The notes under the pieces were generated by a model. The model worked only from the letters and a program-made list of their open reading frames with translations, did no database searches and was not told the origin of the DNA. The translations under genes and the position numbers were made by a program. This document shows, piece after piece, positions 1-9,022 of a DNA stretch of 64,000 nucleotides (positions are counted from its first letter, which is position 1; each line of letters starts with the position of its first letter). Source of the DNA: Leclercia adecarboxylata (GTDB taxonomy: Bacteria > Pseudomonadota > Gammaproteobacteria > Enterobacterales > Enterobacteriaceae); contig NZ_CP035382.1 of the NCBI RefSeq assembly GCF_006874705.1, forward strand, positions 4,278,001-4,342,000, in the 5' to 3' direction.

Positions 1-167
1 TTTTACGGCAGTGAGAGCAGAGATAGCGCTGATGTCCGGCAGTGCTTTTGCCGTTACGCACCACCCCGTCAGTAGCTGAACAGGAGGGACAGCTGATAGA
101 AACAGAAGCCACTGGAGCACCTCAAAAACACCATCATACACTAAATCAGTAAGTTGGCAGCATCACC
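1..167 (-). mobile_element. IS1, partial copy (IRL end)
   Basis: The sequence matches the insA-proximal end of the full IS1 copies in this window base for base and ends with the IS1 left terminal repeat at 161-167 (...CATCACC). The element continues beyond the left window edge. It has jumped into the last codons of vapC, so its terminal repeat supplies the toxin's stop codon. Confidence 0.95.
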
Positions 168-574
168 CAGTCTTCCAGCACCAGGCCCGGCACCCGCTCA
201 AACTCCCGCACATTATTCGTCACCAGCACGGCGCCGGCGGCAATGGCATGCCCGGCGATCGCCGTGTCGTTCGGGCCGATCGGCGTCCCTGCGAGGCGCA
301 GCGCCACCTTTATGTCCGTGGTCGCATCCACCGCGGCGCTGTCCCAGGGCAGGATGGCATCGAGGCGGGCGCAAAACGCGTCAACCAGCTCGATGTGGCG
401 CGGCGAGGACTTCGGACCGGTGGCGCCAAAGCGCATCTCGGAATAGGTAATGGCCGAGATCACGATGCGCTGGTTTCGCAGCACCGCCTGCTCCAGGCGC
501 TTCAGTACGGCTTCCGGCTGCTCGCGCATGATGAACGAGCAGATACAGGTGTCCAGCATATAGGTTTTGTTCAC
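146..574 (-). CDS. vapC: VapC-type PIN-domain toxin, C-terminus replaced by IS1
   Basis: Type II toxin; enterobacterial VapC proteins are PIN-domain ribonucleases that cleave initiator tRNA. The 142-codon frame has the expected PIN residues: D8 in MLDT, E46 in YSEM, D103 in GPNDTAIAGH, and the TNNVREFERV stretch near residues 119-128. The start is a GTG at 572-574 overlapping the vapB stop, typical of translational coupling. Residues 1-135 are native, W136 is shared with the insertion boundary, and the last six residues (VMLPTY) and stop come from the IS1 inverted repeat. Related VapC proteins end just after the LEDW motif, so little was lost and the toxin may still work. Confidence 0.9.
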   Translation of the reverse strand: MNKTYMLDTCICSFIMREQPEAVLKRLEQAVLRNQRIVISAITYSEMRFGATGPKSSPRHIELVDAFCARLDAILPWDSAAVDATTDIKVALRLAGTPIGPNDTAIAGHAIAAGAVLVTNNVREFERVPGLVLEDWVMLPTY

Positions 575-801
575 AGGTCAAATCGTCCTTCGTCGGTGAC
601 AACGTCCTCGCGCTCCGCCATAAAGTCCGGGTCGGCCTTCTCGAGCTGCGCGAACGAGCCCCAGGTCGGCCGGACGGGGCGCAGGATGATGCTGTCCCCT
701 TCCCGGACGATCTCCAGCTCGCTCACCCCCTCAAAATCCAGATCGCGGGGCAGACGGATGGCGCGGTTGTTGCCATTTTTAAAAATGGATACGGTTCTCA
801 T
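571..801 (-). CDS. vapB: VapB-type antitoxin
   Basis: This 76-codon gene encodes an AbrB/MazE-type swapped-hairpin antitoxin. The N-terminus MRTVSIFKNGNNRAIRLP is the typical VapB DNA-binding beta-hairpin, and the acidic C-terminal tail would wrap the toxin. The ATG at 799-801 is preferred over an upstream start six codons away because the VapB motif begins there. The stop overlaps the vapC start, so the pair forms one operon. VapB-VapC complexes usually repress their own promoter. Confidence 0.9.
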   Translation of the reverse strand: MRTVSIFKNGNNRAIRLPRDLDFEGVSELEIVREGDSIILRPVRPTWGSFAQLEKADPDFMAEREDVVTDEGRFDL

Positions 802-903
802 TACGTTACACCCCATCAAGTCATTTGCCCGATACTTCGGGCATGGCCTGTGAAAAGCACAGGCGAATTAAAAAACACCACCTACCATTGGATAGGTATA
901 GTA

Positions 904-956
904 TATGCAGATGTGAGGCATATGTATAGGGTCTGGATATGCAGATGTACGGCATA
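904..956. repeat. 19-bp direct repeat upstream of vapB
   Basis: Two near-identical 19-mers (904-922 and 938-956; TATGCAGATGT followed by GAGGCATA or ACGGCATA) have start points 34 bp apart. They lie 100-155 bp upstream of vapB and are embedded in GGATAT/CATATG-rich sequence. They could be VapBC operator sites or a relic of another repeat. The surrounding 802-1222 stretch holds no convincing gene, only a GC-rich hairpin near 1186-1202 downstream of hmp. Confidence 0.5.
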
Positions 957-1222
957 TGGATATGGATATGCCAAACCTATCCTCAGTTCTCTTCTTATTT
1001 CTCCTGAGATCCGAAAACCCCAAGAGTCGGATCTTTGGCCGCAGTCGGAGAAGATAGAAAGGCTTATACTTCGTTACAGAAAGGTTCAGATACAAGGGGA
1101 GTTAACAGGTCCCTGTAAGCGGTGGTTCCGTCGCGGATAATATGGGATGTCAAACATTCTGGCGGGCATCACTGCTGGTCACGAAGGGGGCAGCTTGCCC
1201 CCGCAATTTATTGCATCTCAGG

Positions 1223-2488
1223 TCAGATACCCACACCTCCCGTGCCAAAGGCCTCACTGTGGATGCGCTCTTTCGCAATGCCCAGCGCCAGCAGGGAACG
1301 GTACTGTTCATGCATAAACGGAACCGGACCGCACAGGTAATAGTCGGCGTCTGCCGGCAGATATTTCGCCGGTACCGCGCTGAGATCGAGCCGGCCCTGC
1401 ACATGGTAATCTTCCCCGGGCACCTCAGTTTCCTTCACCTGTTCATAGGCGATAAAGATATGCAGATTGCTGTTCTGCTCAGAGAGTGCCGCCAGTTCCT
1501 GACGCAGGGCATGAACATCGGAGCTGCGGGCCGCATGAAGGAAAAATATCTGCTTCCTGTCCTGCGTCTGTTCTGTGTGGTCCGCTTTTAGCACGGTATT
1601 CGGATCGGCTATTTCTGCCAGCAAATGGTGGGTCATGGACATCATGGGCGTCAGGCCGACGCCGGCACTGATAAGCACATTGTCCACTTCAGGATTTAAT
1701 AAAAAGAAGTTGCCCGCCGGCGCGCTCAATTCCACCGTGTCGCCTTCACTGACGGCATTGTGGAGGGTTGATGAGACATAGCCCGGATCCTGTCCTTCCG
1801 CACGAGGATCTTCACGTTTCACGGAGATACGTAGGTAATCTGCTCCCGGCCTGGCGGATAAGCTGTACTGCCGGGGCTGCTTCAGGCCCAGTTCAGGGAC
1901 AAGAACGCGTAGTGTCACGTACTGTCCCGGCCTGTAATCGGGCAGGGCCTGTCCGTCTTCAGGCTTCAGATAAAAAGACGTGATTTCTTCGCTTTCCTTT
2001 ACTTTCCTGCTGACGGTAAAGGCGCGCCAGCCCAGCCAGCTGCCGGGCGTGTTACGGCGCTCATCATAAAGCCTTTTCTCGGCTCCGATAAATATGTCGG
2101 CCAAATCCTTATAAGCGGCCCCCCAAGCCCCGATGAGCGGGCTGTCCATAGGTACGGAAAGCACTTCGCTGATTGAATGGAGTAAATTTTCACCGACAAT
2201 ACCGTAATCGGGGGCTTTAATATTCAGGCTGACATGTTTGTGGCAAATCAGTTCAATGACCGGGGCCAGTACCCCGGGATCGTCGATATTCTCGGCATAG
2301 GCCAGCACCGCGCCTGCCAGCGCTTTCGCCTGTGCACCGCTGCGCTGATGCCCCATATTAAATACTTCCTGTAAATCAGGATTATTCCGTAGCATGCGCT
2401 TATAAAAATAATCCGTTAACGCAACGCCATTTTCTTTCAGTACCGGAACGGTATCTTCAACCAGTTGTTTCTGCTCTTGAGTTAGCAT
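1223..2488 (-). CDS. hmp: Flavohaemoglobin, nitric oxide dioxygenase
   Basis: Converts NO plus O2 to nitrate using NAD(P)H, FAD and haem in the cytoplasm. The 421-residue product has the usual length. The globin domain (about 1-140) shows Y29, Q53 and the proximal H85 in the HKHV motif. The FAD domain carries RQYSLS, and the NAD domain carries GVGLTPM. The ATG at 2486-2488 has a strong GGAGG ribosome site; the upstream in-frame start lacks one. It is divergent from the iraP-like gene. I did not find a clear NsrR operator. In E. coli hmp is a core gene elsewhere, so this may be an accessory copy. Confidence 0.95.
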   Translation of the reverse strand: MLTQEQKQLVEDTVPVLKENGVALTDYFYKRMLRNNPDLQEVFNMGHQRSGAQAKALAGAVLAYAENIDDPGVLAPVIELICHKHVSLNIKAPDYGIVGENLLHSISEVLSVPMDSPLIGAWGAAYKDLADIFIGAEKRLYDERRNTPGSWLGWRAFTVSRKVKESEEITSFYLKPEDGQALPDYRPGQYVTLRVLVPELGLKQPRQYSLSARPGADYLRISVKREDPRAEGQDPGYVSSTLHNAVSEGDTVELSAPAGNFFLLNPEVDNVLISAGVGLTPMMSMTHHLLAEIADPNTVLKADHTEQTQDRKQIFFLHAARSSDVHALRQELAALSEQNSNLHIFIAYEQVKETEVPGEDYHVQGRLDLSAVPAKYLPADADYYLCGPVPFMHEQYRSLLALGIAKERIHSEAFGTGGVGI

Positions 2489-2722
2489 GCGATCCTCCGT
2501 GGGATTTAATTCAGTAACAGTCATGGTCCTGATAAGCATAAACCATGCTGGGAAGTGTGACCCGGCTTATAAATCCGGTACAGCCGCTGTATTCTTTCTG
2601 CCAGAAAATGGAATGGAACGCATATTTTTTTACAGGTCCAACGATGAGAATTAGTGGTCCGACCGGCATGAATAAAATATGGTATAGAGTGATTTCATGT
2701 TGTCTTGCACAGGAAAATGAAG

Positions 2723-3025
2723 ATGAAGGCATTACTGGCGGAGCTGGTTGATATTATTGCGGAGCAGCATGAATCTGAAAAGGAAGTGATTATTCAGACT
2801 GAAGCACTGAATCTGGTTGTGGCTGCCCTTCTCATGCGGCTGGATGACAGCGTTCGTATGCAACTGAAAAATGAGATTGATGAGTCCTTCGCTTCACAGC
2901 ACGGGTGTTGCCCCACATATACGGATGAAACGCACATACTCCAGCGTGCTGTGGAAGAATTGTTTAATTTTCATATGCGTCCATCACTAGGAAGGAGACG
3001 CATACAGTCCATAAACCAACCTTAA
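2723..3025 (+). CDS. IraP-like RpoS anti-adaptor
   Basis: E. coli IraP binds RssB and stops ClpXP degrading sigma-S. This 100-residue protein resembles it: the start MKALLAELVDIIAEQ matches the IraP N-terminus, and it is followed by a helix with EALNLVVAALLMRL corresponding to IraP EALEIIVTAMLRNM. The C-terminal part is longer than the 86 residues of E. coli IraP and diverges. ATG 2723 is chosen because AGGA at 2711-2714 is eight bases upstream; ATG 2717 would be too close. The assignment rests on remembered similarity, so orthology is not certain. Its neighbours, flavohaemoglobin and an H-NS-like protein, also point to a stress-response block. Confidence 0.65.
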   Translation: MKALLAELVDIIAEQHESEKEVIIQTEALNLVVAALLMRLDDSVRMQLKNEIDESFASQHGCCPTYTDETHILQRAVEELFNFHMRPSLGRRRIQSINQP

Positions 3026-3838
3026 GAGGTCTCAGGCAGGCATAGAGCCGGTCGGTATTTCTGCCGGCCTGGTACCGCGGTGAACGGTATTCCGGGATGA
3101 ACAGGAAGGGAGGCTATATGTTCGTGGATAAACTGTCACTTTACGAATACGGCACATAGTATGTCTGGCATAATGCCTGCCGCCATATTCAGCTCCCCTG
3201 TAAACCGGAATTCCTCTGTCGTAGCTGCCTCCCGTGAGGCTCATTGTCACTGAACGTCCCGTTATTATTTAAGATGTTTCTTAATTGTAGAAATATAGCT
3301 TCTTTTCAGTCACGTAGTGTCAACCTGAAAAAAAGGGGCTGGCATCCCCCTGATGTGAATTGTTATAGTTTGCTGCTAATAAGAAAAGTAAGGTTTTGGC
3401 CAGTACCATTCAGATGTCTGGTACTGGCACTTTTTGATACTCCTTTTATTTCTGTCTTTTTACTTGCAAAACTTATTTTACTGGCTGTGTTGTTCCGGCT
3501 CCCGGTAAGCATACTGTTGACGCCAGGCAGTAACAGGCATAGCTTTAAGCGCTGCTCAGATTTATTAAGGCAGGGTATAAAGAGCCCGGGGTGCGGGGAT
3601 CCTCCATAACTCCGCCTAAGGTAATACATGTAAAGTCGCTAAGGTACTTTTTACAGGAATTTTAAAATCATATCTTATATCGGCCGGTATACAGTCCGGA
3701 TATCTGTCAGGACAAATTGGTACCCATCGCATTTTGCCCCAGTGACATGCGGGAATAGCTGATTCATGCCTAGGACATGCAGGTATATCTCAGCCGCTTT
3801 TACAGCGACACCGGGAAAGTACGATTTATTAACTGCTG
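3026..3838. other. Intergenic region of about 0.8 kb without a convincing gene
   Basis: Between the iraP-like and hns-like genes no frame has both a ribosome site and a recognisable product. A 121-codon frame at 3244-3609 runs through a terminator-like hairpin and resembles no protein I know. The region holds a strong hairpin at 3399-3433 and a smaller GGGG-loop-CCCC hairpin just upstream near 3335-3350, a layout that would suit a small RNA gene. Confidence 0.4.
3399..3433 (+). terminator. Rho-independent terminator-like hairpin
   Basis: A perfect 10-bp stem (GCCAGTACCA at 3399-3408 with TGGTACTGGC at 3419-3428) and 10-base loop are followed by ACTTTTT. A TATAGT hexamer lies about 30 bases upstream. 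It is far from the iraP-like stop, so it may end a short untranslated RNA rather than that gene. Confidence 0.6.
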
Positions 3839-3839
3839 G

Positions 3840-4241
3840 TCAAATCAAAAAATCATCCAGCGACTTGCCTGCAGCCAGTTGTTCCGCAATGGCCTTAGGC
3901 ATACGTCCCTGGCCAGTCCAGGTTCTGGTTTTGCCATTTTCACTCCGATATTTATATCTGGGCGTACGGGGAGGTCGCGCTTTTACAGGCTTTTCATCGT
4001 CTGCTGTACTGGTAACCAGTTCTGCCGGATCGATTCCTTTTTCAAGCAGCAGAAGACGTAGCTTTTCCACTCTCTCATTATGCTCATCCTGCACTTTTTT
4101 CCGGGACAGCTCCTGTTCCCGACGTTCACTGATCACGAGTCTGACTTTTTGCAGCACCATCTCCAGAAAGGCCAGGGGAAAATCACGGGTTGCGACCCTC
4201 AAGCTGCGGATGTTGTTTAATAATTTCAGTTCATCTGCCAT
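3840..4241 (-). CDS. H-NS/StpA-family nucleoid protein
   Basis: This 133-residue protein has the H-NS layout: an N-terminal helical oligomerisation region (about 1-65), a linker rich in K, P and R (80-97), and the C-terminal AT-hook-like domain with TWTGQGRMP at 107-115, whose QGR core inserts in the minor groove. The N-terminus is clearly diverged from chromosomal H-NS. The ATG at 4241 follows AGGA at good spacing. H-NS paralogues are common on plasmids and islands, where they silence AT-rich foreign DNA. The nearby AT-rich chemoreceptor and fimbrial genes would be natural targets; that link is inference. Confidence 0.9.
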   Translation of the reverse strand: MADELKLLNNIRSLRVATRDFPLAFLEMVLQKVRLVISERREQELSRKKVQDEHNERVEKLRLLLLEKGIDPAELVTSTADDEKPVKARPPRTPRYKYRSENGKTRTWTGQGRMPKAIAEQLAAGKSLDDFLI

Positions 4242-4538
4242 TTTTTATCCTGAATGGAGGGTTAGGATTTACAGATACGTTGCCCGGTATAAGTATATAG
4301 GTTTCCGGAGTTAATTTATGTTTAACCTCTCCAGAACTGTGACTGAACCTTCATCAGCGGAGTTTAACAAGAGGAACCTTCAGAATGACGTATCTGCGAT
4401 ATTCGTATCAGGAGAATTTTAATTTCCTCTTCAGAACACTGGCATATTCTGCAGCCGGACACGGCGTTGCCGGACCGGCGGCTTTACTTCGGGTCTCGCT
4501 GAGAGACAGGCTCATTATTTCTGTCTGGGCAACCCCAT

Positions 4539-4787
4539 ATGGCTATATCTACCCGCAAAAAATCGTCTTCATCTTCGGCTTCCATGAGCAGTTCTCTTTC
4601 AGAACTACCTTGTGAAAAGCCTTATTTTCAGGGTATGCCCCGGTCCTTGTCGGATCCGGGTCAGCCTGCTTTTGCTAAATCCGGCCAGGCGATGAGACGC
4701 CTGTGCGCCCTGGCTATTTCATCGCAGGTGACCAGCCTGTCGGCAGCCACCATCACGGCGTGGCTTTTACAGTCTAAAAATGGGTGA
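4539..4787 (+). CDS. Uncharacterised Ser-rich ORF ending in IS1
   Basis: An 82-codon frame begins with a serine-rich N-terminus and ends in the first five bases of IS1, which supply the TGA. If real, it is the 5' part of a gene cut by the insertion. There is no good ribosome site and I recognise no family. The rest of 4242-4782 shows no better candidate. Confidence 0.2.
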   Translation: MAISTRKKSSSSSASMSSSLSELPCEKPYFQGMPRSLSDPGQPAFAKSGQAMRRLCALAISSQVTSLSAATITAWLLQSKNG

Positions 4788-4837
4788 TGCTGCCAACTTA
4801 CTGATTTAGTGTATGATGGTGTTTTTGAGGTGCTCCA

Positions 4838-5113
4838 GTGGCTTCTGTTTCTATCAGCTGTCCCTCCTGTTCAGCTACTGACGGGGTGGTGCGTAACGGC
4901 AAAAGCACTGCCGGACATCAGCGCTATCTCTGCTCTCACTGCCGTAAAACATGGCAGCTACAGTTCACTTACACCGCCTCTCAACCCGGTACGCACCAGA
5001 AAATCATTGATATTGCCATGAATGGCGTTGGATGCCGGGCAACCGCCCGCATTATGGGCGTTGGCCTCAACACGATTTTACGTCACTTAAAAAACTCAGG
5101 CCGCAGTCGGTAA
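4838..5113 (+). CDS. insA: IS1 InsA (DNA-binding, frame 1)
   Basis: The 91-residue InsA has an N-terminal zinc ribbon (CPSC...CSHC) and an HTH segment. InsA alone binds the IS1 ends and represses transcription. A -1 ribosomal frameshift at the A6C stretch at 5089-5095 (...TTAAAAAAC) joins it to the downstream frame to give the InsAB' transposase. Confidence 0.95.
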   Translation: MASVSISCPSCSATDGVVRNGKSTAGHQRYLCSHCRKTWQLQFTYTASQPGTHQKIIDIAMNGVGCRATARIMGVGLNTILRHLKNSGRSR

Positions 5114-5535
5114 CCTCGCGCATACAGCCGGGCAGTGACGTCATCGTCTGCGCGGAAATGGACGAACAGTGGGGATACGTCGGGGCTAAATCGCGCCAGC
5201 GCTGGCTGTTTTACGCGTATGACAGGCTCCGGAAGACGGTTGTTGCGCACGTATTCGGTGAACGCACTATGGCGACGCTGGAGCGTCTTATGAGCCTGCT
5301 GTCACCCTTTGACGTGGTGATATGGATGACGGATGGCTGGCCGCTGTATGAATCCCGCCTGAAGGGAAAGCTGCACGTAATCAGCAAGCGATATACGCAG
5401 CGAATTGAGCGGCATAACCTGAATCTGAGGCAGCACCTGGCACGGCTGGGACGGAAGTCGCTGTCGTTCTCAAAATCGGTGGAGCTGCATGACAAAGTCA
5501 TCGGGCATTATCTGAACATAAAACACTATCAATAA
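5032..5535 (+). CDS. insB: IS1 InsB' catalytic frame
   Basis: This frame overlaps insA and is expressed mainly as the InsAB' fusion. It contains the IS1 DDE catalytic domain: D in [10 protein letters not shown] in IWMTDGWP, and E in [10 protein letters not shown]. It reads LERLMSL, whereas copy 3 reads LGRLMSL. Confidence 0.93.
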   Translation: MPGNRPHYGRWPQHDFTSLKKLRPQSVTSRIQPGSDVIVCAEMDEQWGYVGAKSRQRWLFYAYDRLRKTVVAHVFGERTMATLERLMSLLSPFDVVIWMTDGWPLYESRLKGKLHVISKRYTQRIERHNLNLRQHLARLGRKSLSFSKSVELHDKVIGHYLNIKHYQ

Positions 5536-5550
5536 TTTTGAGTCATTACC

Positions 5551-6014
5551 CGCACTTTAAAGAGCTTAGCTTGGTAGATGACTGTCGTAATTTCCTGTTG
5601 GCATTTAGCGATAGTCCTGTAATTCTGGTACTGGAATTAACAGAACGAGAGCTTCTTGTGATTGATGGCGTTACGGCCAGTGTGATTACTGATCTACATA
5701 AACTGGGCGTGCTCATTGCTATAGATGACTTCGGCACCGGTAACTCCAGTCTAAGCTATCTTCAAAAATTCCAAGTAGATGTTCTAAAAATTGACAGAAG
5801 TTTCGTTAGCATGGTTGGAAGTGACGCTCTATCATCCCATATCATTGATAATATAATTGATCTTGCCCGCAGGCTGAAGCTCAAAACAGTTGCAGAAGGT
5901 GTAGAGACTGAAGCGCAGTCAGCTTATTTGCGGAAAAATAACATAACCTTCATGCAAGGTTACCTGTATGGTCGCCAGTTACCAATAAACGAGTTTTTCC
6001 GGAAATTGCCTTAA
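5551..6014 (+). pseudogene. EAL-domain phosphodiesterase, 3' remnant
   Basis: The C-terminal two-thirds of a c-di-GMP phosphodiesterase domain. Visible motifs are ELTERELL, IDDFGTGNSSLSYL, DVLKIDRSFV, AEGVETEAQ and GYLYGRQLP. Everything upstream, including the EAL signature itself and any sensor domain, has been removed by IS1 copy 1; the open frame starts in the IS1 end with a TTG. Without the first catalytic glutamate it should be inactive. The 6015-6322 stretch after it is AT-rich and shows no gene. Confidence 0.9.
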
Positions 6015-6322
6015 AGCGACCAAAAAGAAAATTAAACCGGCATGATTGCTGATCATACGTAAAGCCGTACGCACAGCAATAATCCACCTTTAATAATAAT
6101 TAGCTTGCATTATATATGGTCGAAGAAACTAAAGGTTGATAGGTAAATATATGATAGTAACCAGTATATTCTGATCCTGCTTGAAGCAAGCTATAAAGTA
6201 CTAACTAATTTATTTAATCAGCAACATCGTATTCTTAACCATGCTAACACAGAAAGGTTTTTTTATTAATGGTAGGCTTGTGGCTTTATCTATGTTGGAT
6301 AATGCCACAAACCAGAGTAAAT

Positions 6323-8155
6323 TTAACTAAATACTGAGATCAAAGTGTTTAGTTGTCGGGCTTGCTCAGCAAGGGATGTGGATGCAATAGCAGATTCTTT
6401 AACTAGGCTCGCATTCTGTTTTGTTGTAATGTCCATCTTTGAGACTGCATCATGCACATCAGACAGCCATTTGCTTTGTTTCTCTGATACCCTAGCAATA
6501 TCTTCTATAATCAGATTAACTTGGTGTACGGAAGAAACAATTTGTTCCATAGTCTCCCCTGATTGCGTAACCAGAGAAACCCCGTCTTTTATATTAATTA
6601 CCGCATCGCTTAATAAATTTTCGATTTCTTTGGCTGCTATAGCGCTACGTTGAGCAAGAGTTCTTACTTCTCCGGCGACTACAGCAAACCCTTTCCCATG
6701 TTCTCCTGCACGGGCCGCTTCGACAGCTGCGTTAAGTGCAAGAATATTAGTCTGGAAGGCGATTCCATTAATTACATTAGTGATATCGGAAATTTTTGAA
6801 GAGTTTTCTGAGATCGTTTTCATTTTTATAATCACATTCTTAACAATTAGCCCTCCATTTTCTGCGTTAGCCGAGGCGGCATTAGTTCGAATACTTGCAT
6901 ACTCTGCATTTTGCGCATTATTTTTCATAGCATCAGAAAGTTGCTTGATGTTATTATTGGTTTGCACTAACGCAGATGATTGTTGGTCTGTGCGGATAGA
7001 AAGGTCTGAATTTCCTAAAGAAATTTCTGCAGAAGCTCTAGATACATTATCCACGCCAACTTTCACTTCATCTATTATGTGTTTTAGCCGATCATTCATT
7101 ATACCTATAGAGGTTAATAATTTCCCAAACTCGTCTTTTCTTGTAGATTTAACAGATGCGGATAAATCACCAGAGGCAATTCGACTTGAGATATGAAGTG
7201 TCTCATTGAGAGGTTTTGAAATATGTCTTGTCATAAAGTAAGCAATGCATAATGCAATAATAATGCCGGAAACCGACGCAACCAGCATGATAGTTTTAGC
7301 GTTACCTATAACATTTTTGGTTTGCATGTTTTGATGTTTTAACAGTAATTCCATGGCAGCATATGTTTCGTTGGAACCCTGATTAAGTTTCTCAAATAAC
7401 TCATTTTGTTGAATTGAGTTTTTCCTAAATTCCTGAGTATTGCCTATCATTGCATCAGCATTTTTTTTAAGTTCCGCAATTAATTCTTGTGATGAATTCA
7501 TACTAGCAGAATTGTAATTATCGGATTCTTTGATAATATCTTTCAAAATGTTTTCAATTTTAATGAAAGATTCTTCATTTTTACTTGCAACGAGATCCGC
7601 TATTCTGAATCTTAAGTCTTTTAATTTAAGATTTATGTATGATGAAAACTCTCCCAGACCAACATCAAAACCTGCACTCCTGCTTTTATTAGTTAATTGT
7701 TCTCCGACATTAAAAATTGCAGATTTTTGCAAACTCAGTTCAATAGCTCTTCCCGTTTCAATTGAACCTACAAAATCATCAGAGATTTTTTTATATTCTG
7801 CCGAGGCAATATTTAATTGTTGGTTTATTTTACTGCCAACATTATCTCTGTTGTCGACTTCAAGCAGCCTTACTTGCTCAATTAAGGTATCGAGCCCTTT
7901 TTTCTGGAGTTCAGCATATTCAATGCTTTTAGTATATCTGAAATTTACATTATAAAGCTTTAAGTTATCTAAAAGCTTTGAAATCTCTGTTGTTTTGTTT
8001 TGTCTGACGTTATTATTACTGATGGATTCTAGGCCATGACTTGCAATTGCATATATAAAAAATGTTATTATTATAAGCAACATATAACTTAGTAATAGTT
8101 TCCTACTGATCTTAAGATTTTCAATTCCAGAAGAAACCATTGAGGAAATATTCAT
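6323..8155 (-). CDS. Methyl-accepting chemotaxis protein
   Basis: A 610-residue transmembrane chemoreceptor. TM1 is about 19-40; a roughly 245-residue helical periplasmic sensor (41-287) is long enough for a helical bimodular-type domain; TM2 is about 288-309; HAMP is about 310-362. The signalling hairpin has the conserved tip (about 463-495: AFQTNILALNAAVEAARAGE). There is no C-terminal NWETF-type pentapeptide, so methylation would depend on CheR/CheB tethered elsewhere. ATG 8155 has AGGGA eight bases upstream; an in-frame start 39 codons earlier would add a charged, unlikely leader. The gene is strikingly AT-rich compared with the core genome, which suggests transfer. The ligand is unknown. 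Confidence 0.93.
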   Translation of the reverse strand: MNISSMVSSGIENLKISRKLLLSYMLLIIITFFIYAIASHGLESISNNNVRQNKTTEISKLLDNLKLYNVNFRYTKSIEYAELQKKGLDTLIEQVRLLEVDNRDNVGSKINQQLNIASAEYKKISDDFVGSIETGRAIELSLQKSAIFNVGEQLTNKSRSAGFDVGLGEFSSYINLKLKDLRFRIADLVASKNEESFIKIENILKDIIKESDNYNSASMNSSQELIAELKKNADAMIGNTQEFRKNSIQQNELFEKLNQGSNETYAAMELLLKHQNMQTKNVIGNAKTIMLVASVSGIIIALCIAYFMTRHISKPLNETLHISSRIASGDLSASVKSTRKDEFGKLLTSIGIMNDRLKHIIDEVKVGVDNVSRASAEISLGNSDLSIRTDQQSSALVQTNNNIKQLSDAMKNNAQNAEYASIRTNAASANAENGGLIVKNVIIKMKTISENSSKISDITNVINGIAFQTNILALNAAVEAARAGEHGKGFAVVAGEVRTLAQRSAIAAKEIENLLSDAVINIKDGVSLVTQSGETMEQIVSSVHQVNLIIEDIARVSEKQSKWLSDVHDAVSKMDITTKQNASLVKESAIASTSLAEQARQLNTLISVFS

Positions 8156-8324
8156 TCTTTTGTCCCTATTTCTATATGTTTTACTACAATCGTCATTCCC
8201 GGCGTTTACTTTAATAAAATTATGCTTTCTGTGATTACCATCACATTGATTTCTTCTTGAGTGAAGACGCAAACGGTTACCTGCAAAAAAAACATAGTTA
8301 GGAATTATCGGTAATGACTCAAAA

Positions 8325-8828
8325 TTATTGATAGTGTTTTATGTTCAGATAATGCCCGATGACTTTGTCATGCAGCTCCACCGATTTTGAGAACGACAGC
8401 GACTTCCGTCCCAGCCGTGCCAGGTGCTGCCTCAGATTCAGGTTATGCCGCTCAATTCGCTGCGTATATCGCTTGCTGATTACGTGCAGCTTTCCCTTCA
8501 GGCGGGATTCATACAGCGGCCAGCCATCCGTCATCCATATCACCACGTCAAAGGGTGACAGCAGGCTCATAAGACGCTCCAGCGTCGCCATAGTGCGTTC
8601 ACCGAATACGTGCGCAACAACCGTCTTCCGGAGCCTGTCATACGCGTAAAACAGCCAGCGCTGGCGCGATTTAGCCCCGACGTATCCCCACTGTTCGTCC
8701 ATTTCCGCGCAGACGATGACGTCACTGCCCGGCTGTATGCGCGAGGTTACCGACTGCGGCCTGAGTTTTTTAAGTGACGTAAAATCGTGTTGAGGCCAAC
8801 GCCCATAATGCGGGCGGTTGCCCGGCAT
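8325..8828 (-). CDS. insB: IS1 InsB' catalytic frame (copy 2)
   Basis: Protein identical to the InsB' of copy 1, intact with all three DDE-region motifs, expressed by frameshift from insA. Confidence 0.93.
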   Translation of the reverse strand: MPGNRPHYGRWPQHDFTSLKKLRPQSVTSRIQPGSDVIVCAEMDEQWGYVGAKSRQRWLFYAYDRLRKTVVAHVFGERTMATLERLMSLLSPFDVVIWMTDGWPLYESRLKGKLHVISKRYTQRIERHNLNLRQHLARLGRKSLSFSKSVELHDKVIGHYLNIKHYQ

Positions 8829-9022
8829 CCAACGCCATTCATGGCAATATCAATGATTTTCTGGTGCGTACCGGGTTGAGAGGCGGTGTAAGTGAACTGT
8901 AGCTGCCATGTTTTACGGCAGTGAGAGCAGAGATAGCGCTGATGTCCGGCAGTGCTTTTGCCGTTACGCACCACCCCGTCAGTAGCTGAACAGGAGGGAC
9001 AGCTGATAGAAACAGAAGCCAC
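8747..9022 (-). CDS. insA: IS1 InsA (copy 2)
   Basis: Identical to InsA of copy 1: 91 residues with the CPSC/CSHC zinc ribbon and the A6C frameshift window near its end. Confidence 0.93.
   Translation of the reverse strand: MASVSISCPSCSATDGVVRNGKSTAGHQRYLCSHCRKTWQLQFTYTASQPGTHQKIIDIAMNGVGCRATARIMGVGLNTILRHLKNSGRSR

Larger units (their letters stand above)
4783..5550 (+). mobile_element. IS1, complete copy 1
   Basis: A 768-bp element bounded by GGTGATGCTGCC at 4783 and the right terminal repeat ending ...GTCATTACC at 5550. Flanking 9-mers (4774-4782 and 5551-5559) do not match, so there is no target duplication. The right end reads AATAATTTTGAGTC, a variant shared only with copy 2 in this window; copy 3 has AATAAGTTGGAGTC there. 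Confidence 0.97.

Noticed and set aside
850..1140. Open frames on both strands upstream of vapB
   Set aside because: They are driven by the low-complexity CATATG/GGATAT repeats, with no ribosome site or recognisable product.
3244..3609. 121-codon plus-strand frame in the gap after the iraP-like gene
   Set aside because: It runs through the terminator-like hairpin, lacks a convincing ribosome site, and has no family resemblance.
5211..5501. 96-codon antisense frame inside IS1 (and its copies in the other IS1s)
   Set aside because: Shadow of insB; appears identically in each copy only because the element is repeated.
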